Of a DNA stretch of 47,188 nucleotides, positions 40,978 to 47,188 are shown piece by piece. The notes under the pieces are model-generated. The model did no database searches. It was not told where the DNA came from and worked only from the letters and a program-made list of their open reading frames with translations. How positions within the stretch are numbered: the stretch's first letter is position 1; each line of letters opens with the position of its first letter. The position numbers and the translations under genes are program-made. Origin of the DNA: an uncultured Sphingomonadaceae bacterium (lineage in GTDB: Bacteria > Pseudomonadota > Alphaproteobacteria > Sphingomonadales > Sphingomonadaceae); assembly GCA_902806235.1 (NCBI GenBank), contig CADCVW010000083.1, positions 1-47,188 on the forward strand. Direction: 5' to 3'.

Positions 40978-41741
40978 CGACCGATCCCGATCAAGGCGAT
41001 CTGCCGCCCATAGTCCGGTTCGCCCCGGTGCGTCGCGCGGCGGTAGGAGAAGAAGCGCGCTTCGTCCGCGTAGGTGTCGAGCCCGAGCGCCTCCACCCGC
41101 CCCACGCCCGCCGCGGCTATGCGGTGGACGACGTAGCCCTCCAGGTCGAACCGGTGATGCCCTTCGCGCGCGGCGCGGAAGAAGCGCTCGTTCGCCGGAT
41201 CGGCTTCCGCGAAGCGCCGGGCGAAGCCGTCGTCGACTTCGTAGGAGGCGCGCCCGATCAGCGGACCGACGGCGGCCGCGATCCGTTCGCGCCGCGCGCC
41301 CAGCGCTTCCATTTCCTCCACCACGGCGTCCGTCACGCCCGCGAGCGCGCCTTTCCACCCCGCGTGCGCTGCGCCGACCACGCCCGCTGCCGCGTCCGCC
41401 AGCAGCACGGGCGCGCAGTCGGCGGTGAGGATGCCGAGCAGCAGCCCCGGCCAGTCGGTGACCAGCGCGTCGGCGCGGGGACGGGCGTCGTCGGGCCAGG
41501 ACTCGGCCACCCGGACGACGGCCGGCCCGTGGACTTGGTAGGCGGTGACCAGCGCCGCCCCCGGCAGGACCGCATCGGCCGCCCGCCGCCGGTTCTCCGC
41601 CACCGCCGCGGGATCGTCAGCGGAGCCGAGCCCGACGTTCAGGCCGGCGATAGCGCCCGTCGACGCGCCCCCGCGGCGGCCGAGGAAGCCGTGGGGTACG
41701 GCGGCCAAGGCGCCGGCGCGGATCACTTCGACTCCGCTCAC
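40974..41741 (-). CDS. pgeF: Peptidoglycan editing factor / multicopper polyphenol oxidase-like (YfiH family)
   Basis: A 255-aa protein of the YfiH/PgeF family (CNF1/YfiH-like, COG1496). Recognisable parts are HGFLGRRGGASTGAIAGLNV near the N-terminus, YQVHGPAVVRV, the metal-binding LTADCAPVLL and GAAHAGWKGALAGV, and the C-terminal FFSYRRATHRGEPDYGRQIA. Members have been described as correcting L-Ser misincorporation in peptidoglycan precursors and as purine nucleoside phosphorylases. The His/Cys ligands in TADC and HAGW are intact. The start GTG at 41741 overlaps the stop of the upstream methyltransferase. Confidence 0.94.
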   Translation of the reverse strand: MSGVEVIRAGALAAVPHGFLGRRGGASTGAIAGLNVGLGSADDPAAVAENRRRAADAVLPGAALVTAYQVHGPAVVRVAESWPDDARPRADALVTDWPGLLLGILTADCAPVLLADAAAGVVGAAHAGWKGALAGVTDAVVEEMEALGARRERIAAAVGPLIGRASYEVDDGFARRFAEADPANERFFRAAREGHHRFDLEGYVVHRIAAAGVGRVEALGLDTYADEARFFSYRRATHRGEPDYGRQIALIGIGR

Positions 41742-42820
41742 GCGAACCCCGCCGGCATCGGCCAGCCCGGCGCCACGAGCGCGAGGACGCGGAACAGCTC
41801 GCCCATCTGGTCGGGCGTGGTCAGGCGCTGCCGCGCCGCATCGATCTCCCCCGCCTTGTCCGGCGCGCCCGCCGCCAGCGCCGCCGCGCGCTGCTCGACG
41901 CCCATCGCCTGCAGCCACGCGCCCTGGCCGACAGTGCCCAGGACATGGACGCCCTCCGCCCGCGCGGCAACGCCCAGCGTGCCGAAGTCGACGTGCGCCG
42001 TCAGGTCCGCCTCGCCGGGGTCCTCGAACGGGTTGGCCCGCGCGTGGCCGCGCACCGCCTGCAGCGTGTCGCCGAGCATGGGGCCTTCGTAACCATAGTC
42101 GATCAGCAGCGCCGCCCCGCCGCCGTCGCGCAGCCGCCTCGCGATCTCGCGGGCGATGGCCACGCTCGCCGGCGAGGTCTCGATCACGCTCCCCGGGGCC
42201 ACTTCGCGCAGGTGGTCCGGCACGATCCGGTCGAGCGGCCGCCCTCCCGCGGCGGGGACGAACAACTCGCCCACCGCCGCCACCATCCGCTCGCGCCAGC
42301 CGTCGGTGGCGCGGATGAGCTGGCGCACGGGCAGCGCGTCGAAGAACTCGTTGGCGACGAGGAGCAGCGGCCCGTCGTCCGGCAAGTCGGCCAGGCTGTC
42401 GTGCCACGCCGCCCCCGGCACGGCCTCGGCCTGCTTGGCGCGGAGCGCCGGGCTCGTCTCCACGAAGTGCACCGGGGGCGCGAGCCCGCCCGAGCGCATC
42501 GCTCGCAGCGCGTCAGCGGCGAGCGTGCCGCGCCCCGGGCCCAGCTCGACGAAGCGGACGCCCGCCGGTCGCCCCGCGCGCAGCCACAGGTCGAGCAGCC
42601 ATACACCGACGAGCTCGCCGAACATCTGGCTGATCTCGGGCGCGGTGGTGAAATCGCCGGCCGCGCCCAGCGGGTCACGTGTGGCGTAGTAGTGCGCGTT
42701 GGCGGCGGCCATCCAGTGGCCGATGGGGACCGGGCCGTCCGCCTCGATCACGCGGCGCAGCGCGGCGGCGAGGGCTGTCGTTCGGCCCTCCCCCGGCTGC
42801 GCCAGGGAAGGATTAGGCAA
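41738..42820 (-). CDS. MidA/NDUFAF7-like SAM-dependent methyltransferase
   Basis: A 360-aa protein of the COG1565 family, of which the human member NDUFAF7 methylates an Arg in complex I. The SAM-binding region has [20 protein letters not shown] and [14 protein letters not shown], and the conserved [18 protein letters not shown] and [14 protein letters not shown] segments are present. The start is TTG at 42820, overlapping the lgt stop by 8 nt, with no in-frame ATG before the conserved region. Overlap with lgt and pgeF places it in a translationally coupled operon. In bacteria its substrate is not settled. Confidence 0.92.
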   Translation of the reverse strand: MPNPSLAQPGEGRTTALAAALRRVIEADGPVPIGHWMAAANAHYYATRDPLGAAGDFTTAPEISQMFGELVGVWLLDLWLRAGRPAGVRFVELGPGRGTLAADALRAMRSGGLAPPVHFVETSPALRAKQAEAVPGAAWHDSLADLPDDGPLLLVANEFFDALPVRQLIRATDGWRERMVAAVGELFVPAAGGRPLDRIVPDHLREVAPGSVIETSPASVAIAREIARRLRDGGGAALLIDYGYEGPMLGDTLQAVRGHARANPFEDPGEADLTAHVDFGTLGVAARAEGVHVLGTVGQGAWLQAMGVEQRAAALAAGAPDKAGEIDAARQRLTTPDQMGELFRVLALVAPGWPMPAGFA

Positions 42821-43670
42821 CGCTCGCCGTCCCCGCGATCGGCTCCACCCGCTGCCGCCGTCCCTTCGCCGTCGCCACCAGGTAAAGCCCGAGGAGCAGC
42901 ATCGGCACCGTCAGCGTCTGCCCCATGGTCAGGCCCCAGGGCAGGTTCTCCAGCCCCTGATCGGGCTGGCGGAAGAACTCCACGACGAAGCGGGACAGGC
43001 CGTAGCCGAGCAGCCCCGCGCCCCACAGCATCCCCGGCCGGTAGCGCGCGTCCGTGCGCCAGAACAGGAAGGCGAGCAGCGCGAACAGGGCGATGCCTTC
43101 CAGCCCCGCCTCGTAGAGCTGGCTCGGGTGGCGCGCGACCTCGCCGCCGGTGGGGAACACCATCGCCCAGGGGACGTCCGTCGGCCGCCCCCACAGCTCG
43201 CCGTTGATGAAGTTGGCGATCCGCCCGAAGAACAAGCCGAACGGCGCGACGCAGGCGACGTAGTCGCACACCCGCAGGAAGCTTAAGGAGTTCCTCCAGC
43301 ACAGGTACCAGATGCCGACCAGCACGCCGAGCACGCCGCCGTGGAGCGACATCCCGCCTTCCCACAACTTGAGCACGTCCAGCGGGTTCGCGAGCAGCCC
43401 CGGCTGGTAGAAGAACACATAGCCGAGCCGCCCGCCGAGCAGGATGCCAACGGTCGCGTAGAAGACGAGGTCGTCCGCGTGGCGCCGCGCCATCGGCGCG
43501 CCGGGCCGGGCGAGGAGCTTCAGCAGGTACCACCAGCCGAGCAGGATGCCGGCGATGTAGGCGAGCGAATACCAGCGGATCTGGAGCACGCCGAGGTCGA
43601 GCGCGATCGGATCGAGCCCGAGGCTTTCCCAGCGGATCGCGCCGGCCGCTGCGGCCAAAGCTTCGTTCAT
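42813..43670 (-). CDS. lgt: Prolipoprotein diacylglyceryl transferase
   Basis: A 285-aa inner-membrane enzyme that attaches diacylglycerol to the lipobox Cys of prolipoproteins. The Lgt signature [20 protein letters not shown] and the catalytic [10 protein letters not shown] segment (essential His) are intact; about seven membrane segments are visible and the end [16 protein letters not shown] is cytosolic. The ATG at 43670 is used; a longer reading frame upstream is not coding. It is divergent from the acyl-CoA ligase gene and is the first gene of the minus-strand operon. Its product would process the lipoprotein encoded at 33370-33954. Confidence 0.96.
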   Translation of the reverse strand: MNEALAAAAGAIRWESLGLDPIALDLGVLQIRWYSLAYIAGILLGWWYLLKLLARPGAPMARRHADDLVFYATVGILLGGRLGYVFFYQPGLLANPLDVLKLWEGGMSLHGGVLGVLVGIWYLCWRNSLSFLRVCDYVACVAPFGLFFGRIANFINGELWGRPTDVPWAMVFPTGGEVARHPSQLYEAGLEGIALFALLAFLFWRTDARYRPGMLWGAGLLGYGLSRFVVEFFRQPDQGLENLPWGLTMGQTLTVPMLLLGLYLVATAKGRRQRVEPIAGTASVA

Positions 43671-43740
43671 GCAGCCCTTCCCCCTCGCCTCCGTTCCCCT
43701 TAGGACCGTGGCCATAAAAGAGGAAGCGGAGAGGACCAGC

Positions 43741-45447
43741 ATGCCCACCGATCTCGATCGGGCGCAGGACGTCATTCTGGACGCAATCACCGGCCCGGGC
43801 GGCCCGTTCGCGATCGAACGCGACGAAGCGGGACGCGCGATCGTGCCCGGGCTGCCGCCCACCCTGCCCGGCATGTTCGCGCTGCTGTGCGAACAGCACG
43901 GCGACAAGCCCGGGGTCGTGAGCGAGGTCGAGACCTTGAGCTTCGCCGACCTCGACCGGATCAGCACCCGGCTCGCGCAGGGGATGGCGGCGCGCGGCGT
44001 CCGCCCGGGCGATCGGGTCGCCATCGCCATGCGCAACGCGCCCGCCTGGATCCTGCTCTACATGGCGGCGCTGAAAGCGGGCGGGGTCGCCACCTTGCTT
44101 AACGGCTGGTGGGAAGCGCGCGAGCTCGCCCACGCCATCGAGCTAACCGAGCCCAAGATGATCCTGGCCGACGCGCCGCGCGCGGCGCGGATCGCGGCGG
44201 CGACCGAGCATTGGGACGACCACGGCGCGGAGATGCTGGTGGTCGACCTCGACCTGCCCGCCGCCGAAGCACTCGAGGACCTGCTGACGAGCGGCCCCGC
44301 CCCGCTGCCGGTGGTGGAACCGGAGCACGACGCGACAATCCTGTTCACCTCCGGCTCGACCGGTGACGCCAAGGGCGCGGTGAGCACCCACCGCGCGGTG
44401 ACCAGCGGGCTGTACACCTATGCGATCACCATCGTCTCCATGTTCGAGGTCAAGGTGCGCTCCGGCGACCCGCCCAAGCACCCGCCCGCGATCCTGGTCG
44501 CCGTGCCCCTATTCCACGTCACGGGCGAGGTGCCCGTGCTGCTCAACAGCTTCGTGCTCGGCCGCAAGATGGTGCTGATGCGGAAGTGGGACGCGGGCGA
44601 GGCGCTGCGGCTGATCGAGCGGCACCAGATTACCTATTTCGTCGGCGTGCCCACCATGGGGCTCGAGCTGATGAACCATCCCGACCGCGAGGCGCGCGAC
44701 CTGTCCACGCTCGCCGACCTCGCCTCCGGCGGCGCGCCGCGCCCGGTGGCGCACGTGCCGCGGCTGCAGGAGGCTTTCCCCGCCGCGCAGCCCGCGCAGG
44801 GCTACGGCCTCACCGAGACCAACGGGGTGGGATGCGGCAATTCGTGGAGCAACTACGCGGCCAAGCCGGCGTCGGTCGGGCGCCCGATGCGGCCGATGGT
44901 GGAGCTGCGGATCGCCGACGAAGCGGACCGGCCGCTGCCGAAGGGCGAGGCGGGCGAGATCCAGATCAGGAGCGCGGCCAACATCCGCGGCTATTTCCGC
45001 AACGCGGAAGCGACGGCCGCCGCCTTCACCGCGGACGGCTGGCTCCGGACGGGCGACGTCGGCTACCTCGATGAGGACGACTACCTGTTCATCGTCGACC
45101 GGCTGAAGGAGATCATCATTCGCGGCGGCGAGAACATCAGCATGGCGGAGGTGGAGGCCGCGATCTACGCCCACCCCGCGGTGGCGGAAGCGGTCGCCTT
45201 CGGCGTCCCCAACGACCGGCTGGGCGAGGTGCCGGGGGCGCTAGTCGTGGTGCGCGAGGAAGCCGCGCTCGACGAGGCGGAGCTGCGCGCCTTCCTCGAA
45301 GGTCGGCTGGCGAAGTTCAAGCTGCCCGCGGTGATCGGCTTCGCGGGCGAGAGCCTGCCGCGGCTCGGCACGGGCAAGCTCGACCGCAAGGGGGTGAAGG
45401 AGGCGTTCCTGCGCGAGCGGGCGAGGGCTGAAGTGAGCGCTTATTAG
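43741..45447 (+). CDS. AMP-forming acyl-CoA ligase (ANL superfamily)
   Basis: A 568-aa cytoplasmic enzyme that activates a carboxylic acid as an adenylate and then a CoA thioester. ANL motifs are present: A3 [20 protein letters not shown] (near residue 205), A5 [10 protein letters not shown]7/A8 [20 protein letters not shown] and [11 protein letters not shown], and the C-terminal catalytic Lys in [12 protein letters not shown]. Length and composition fit medium/long-chain fatty acid CoA ligases; the chain preference cannot be told. The start at 43741 has GAGAGGA about 5 nt upstream. It is divergent from lgt. Confidence 0.94.
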   Translation: MPTDLDRAQDVILDAITGPGGPFAIERDEAGRAIVPGLPPTLPGMFALLCEQHGDKPGVVSEVETLSFADLDRISTRLAQGMAARGVRPGDRVAIAMRNAPAWILLYMAALKAGGVATLLNGWWEARELAHAIELTEPKMILADAPRAARIAAATEHWDDHGAEMLVVDLDLPAAEALEDLLTSGPAPLPVVEPEHDATILFTSGSTGDAKGAVSTHRAVTSGLYTYAITIVSMFEVKVRSGDPPKHPPAILVAVPLFHVTGEVPVLLNSFVLGRKMVLMRKWDAGEALRLIERHQITYFVGVPTMGLELMNHPDREARDLSTLADLASGGAPRPVAHVPRLQEAFPAAQPAQGYGLTETNGVGCGNSWSNYAAKPASVGRPMRPMVELRIADEADRPLPKGEAGEIQIRSAANIRGYFRNAEATAAAFTADGWLRTGDVGYLDEDDYLFIVDRLKEIIIRGGENISMAEVEAAIYAHPAVAEAVAFGVPNDRLGEVPGALVVVREEAALDEAELRAFLEGRLAKFKLPAVIGFAGESLPRLGTGKLDRKGVKEAFLRERARAEVSAY

Positions 45448-45463
45448 GGCCGCGATGCTCTTC

Positions 45464-45642
45464 TAAGCCCTCCCCTTGAGGAGCGTCAGGTCGGTCATGC
45501 CCCCGGCATGACCTGAACCGTGCGGGGCACGGTTCACCTGATGCCGGGATGGGATGAGGACGTATCGCAGAGGCCCACCGCTCGACAGGGTAGGAGGTCG
45601 TACAGCCCCACCCCAACCCCTCCCCTGAAGGGGAGGGGCTAG
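45464..45642. repeat. 179-bp inverted repeat with two internal hairpins
   Basis: The left end, TAAGCCCTCCCCTTGAGGAG, is mirrored by the right end (CCCCTCCCCTGAAGGGGAGG before 45642). Inside are two perfect hairpins placed back to back: GGTCATGCC-CCC-GGCATGACC (45493-45513) and TGAACCGTGC-GGG-GCACGGTTCA (45514-45536). The right end alone can also fold (CCCCTCCCCT-GAAGGGGAGGGG region). It fills the gap between the acyl-CoA ligase and the molybdenum hydroxylase gene. The ends resemble the element at 28139-28297. No ORF is found. Confidence 0.75.
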
Positions 45643-45687
45643 CGTCTGCCCTAGCCTCCTGCCCGCCTCCCCCCTAATCACCCCCGC

Positions 45688-47188
45688 ATGGCCCTCCTCC
45701 ACCCTTCCCGCCGCGCGCTCCTCGTCGGCGGCGGGGCGGGGATCGGGCTGCTCATCGCTTGGCAGCTGTGGCCGCGCCGCTACCGGCCGAACCTCCAGGC
45801 CGGCCCCGGCGAGAGTGTGCTGGACGCCTTCCTTAAAATCGGCGCGGACGGCCGAGTCACCGTCATCGTGCCGCAGGTCGAAATGGGCCAGGGCGTGTAC
45901 ACCAGCCTGCCGCAAATCCTCGCGGACGCGCTCGGCGCGCGGTGGGAGGACGTGGGCGTCGAGCCCGCACCACTCGGCCCGCTCTACGCCAATACGCTGC
46001 TCGCCGCGGAAGGGACCTCCGGCGACCTCGCGCGCTGGTGGGCGGCGGAGCGGGCCGAGCGCGGTTCGCTGGTAGCGACCGCGGGCTCCACCTCCGTCCG
46101 CGCCTGGGCCGAGCCGTTGCAGGAAGCGGGCGCGACGGCGCGCGCGCTGCTGTGCATGGCGGCCGCCGCGCGCTGGGACGCCGACTGGCGCGCCTGCGAG
46201 GCGGACAGCGGCTTCGTGTCCTTCGGCGAGCGCCGGCTGCCCTTCGGCGAACTCGCGGCCGACGCCGCGGGGTTCGAGCCACCCGCGGAGGTCCCGCCCC
46301 GCGCGCCGGCCGCCGAGCGCCTCGTCGGCCGCCCGCTCCCCCGGCTAGACGCGCCGTCCAAGGTCCGCGGCGAAGCACGCTTTGCCGCGGACGTGCGGCT
46401 GCCGGGGATGGTCTTCGCCGCCGCGCGCGGATCGCGGACGCCGAACGGGCGCATGGTCGCCGGGGACCGGGCGGCGGCGCGGGCGATCCCCGGCGTGCTG
46501 CGACTGGTGGAGCGTCCCGGCTGGGTCGCGGCAGTGGCCGCCGACACCTGGTCCGCGCAACGCGCGCTGGACGCGCTCGCGCCGCGCTGGTCGAGCGACG
46601 CCCCGCTCCCGACCGCCGAGGTCGACCGCCGCCTGGCCGCCGCCCTGGCCGGCGACGACGGTCGCCGCTTTTACCAAGCCGGCGACGCCGACGCCGCGCT
46701 CGCCGGCCGCCACTTCGCCGCCGACTATGCCGTCGCCCCGTCCCCGCACCGCACGCTGGAGCCGCTCGCCGCCACCGCACGCTTCGACGGCGACCGGCTG
46801 GAGGTCTGGGCGCCGACCCAGGCGCAGGGCCTCGCCCGCGCCGCCGCGGCGCGCGCGGCAGGGCTGCCGGAGGACCGGGTGACGATCTACCCGGCCCTCG
46901 TCGGCGGCCAGTGCGGGCGCAAGATGGCGACGGACGCGGTCGAGCAGGCGGCGGCGCTGGCGGTCGAGCTCGGCCGGCCCGTGCAGCTTCAATGGACGCG
47001 CAGCGAAGACGCGCGCCGGGACCGGCCGCGCGCGCCGGCCCGCGCGAAGCTCCTCGCCGCGCTGGCGGAGGGCGGGCGGCTAGCCGCGTGGCGCGCGCGG
47101 ATCGCCGGGCCGGAGATGTCGGACGACGCCGCGCCGCCCTACGCGATCCCGGCGGTCGCGATGGACCACGTCGCGGTCGACCTCCCAA
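45688..47188 (+). CDS. Molybdenum hydroxylase large subunit, isoquinoline 1-oxidoreductase beta-like (5' part)
   Basis: The first 500 codons of a long protein that continues past the window edge with no stop. It begins MALLHPSRRALLVGGGAGIG, a twin-arginine-like (SRRALLVGG) leader with a hydrophobic span, indicating export to or anchoring at the periplasmic side. The body matches the xanthine dehydrogenase/aldehyde oxidase molybdopterin-binding family as in IorB: VIVPQVEMGQGVYTSLPQIL near residue 60, VGRPLPRLDAPSKVRGEA and FAADVRLPGMVFAA near 210-240, and VGGQCGRKMATDAVEQAAAL near 405-430. Expected partner is a small iron-sulfur subunit; none is visible in the window, so it may lie to the right. 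Confidence 0.92.
   Translation, partial: MALLHPSRRALLVGGGAGIGLLIAWQLWPRRYRPNLQAGPGESVLDAFLKIGADGRVTVIVPQVEMGQGVYTSLPQILADALGARWEDVGVEPAPLGPLYANTLLAAEGTSGDLARWWAAERAERGSLVATAGSTSVRAWAEPLQEAGATARALLCMAAAARWDADWRACEADSGFVSFGERRLPFGELAADAAGFEPPAEVPPRAPAAERLVGRPLPRLDAPSKVRGEARFAADVRLPGMVFAAARGSRTPNGRMVAGDRAAARAIPGVLRLVERPGWVAAVAADTWSAQRALDALAPRWSSDAPLPTAEVDRRLAAALAGDDGRRFYQAGDADAALAGRHFAADYAVAPSPHRTLEPLAATARFDGDRLEVWAPTQAQGLARAAAARAAGLPEDRVTIYPALVGGQCGRKMATDAVEQAAALAVELGRPVQLQWTRSEDARRDRPRAPARAKLLAALAEGGRLAAWRARIAGPEMSDDAAPPYAIPAVAMDHVAVDLP

Noticed and set aside
46345-46992. 215-aa minus-strand frame over the molybdenum hydroxylase
   Set aside because: Composition typical of an antisense shadow; the plus strand holds the true frame, which is open to the window edge.
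1-47188. tRNA, rRNA, CRISPR array or insertion sequence
   Set aside because: Scanned by eye for tRNA T-loop patterns, evenly spaced direct repeats and transposase motifs; none was found.

Overview
The window is about 47 kb of GC-rich bacterial chromosome, densely coded on both strands. Gene content, protein style and neighbourhoods suggest an alphaproteobacterium of the Sphingomonadales. The pointers are a CC_3452-like secreted protein, a CDC48-type AAA ATPase, a SUV3-like helicase next to an S4 protein, 7Fe ferredoxin and CarD, a STAS-fused MlaE, a DUF465-like small protein and an alphaproteobacterial-style LexA box. Genus is not resolved. I see no tRNA, rRNA, CRISPR array, transposase or prophage structural gene.

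Layout. 1-1.4 kb: start of an unrecognised membrane-type gene with its own promoter, then two tandem exported EF-hand proteins. 1.5-8.4 kb: argG, followed by a glycosylation block of two large polytopic membrane proteins flanking a GtrB-like glycosyltransferase, a GtrA-like flippase and a methyltransferase. 8.5-12.6 kb: stringent-response enzyme Rsh, a small secreted protein, an HxlR regulator with a palindromic operator candidate, and a LysR regulator. 12.7-17 kb: a candidate small RNA with a textbook terminator, the CDC48-type ATPase, a nested palindrome and an MFS transporter. 17-19 kb: a phospholipid-methyltransferase-like enzyme convergent with a phospholipase-D/cardiolipin-synthase-type protein. 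19-24 kb: rpoZ, a YunG-family pseudogene, cyclophilin, mgtE, a DUF2807-like protein and a LytM endopeptidase. 24-28 kb: SUV3-like helicase, S4 protein, ferredoxin and CarD. 28-33 kb: an SDR-type reductase, aminopeptidase N, a DUF465-like protein and TerC. 33-37 kb: an Mla-type lipid transport operon (MlaE, MlaF, MlaD, lipoprotein). 37-38.2 kb: a small accessory patch with a decayed methyltransferase fragment, a second methyltransferase with a frameshifted tail, and a 60-aa protein behind a LexA-type box. 38.2-43.7 kb: a tightly overlapped five-gene minus-strand operon (lgt, MidA-like, pgeF, SLC13 transporter, PLP sulfur enzyme). 43.7-47.2 kb: an acyl-CoA ligase and the start of a molybdenum hydroxylase large subunit that runs off the window.

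Most of this is housekeeping: envelope lipid and lipoprotein handling, glycosylation, RNA metabolism and transcription control. The less ordinary material lies between the genes. It includes palindromic repeats of about 105-175 bp (two copies of one 110-bp family), a candidate sRNA, operators and a leader hairpin abutting a ribosome binding site, and two places where genes are visibly decaying.
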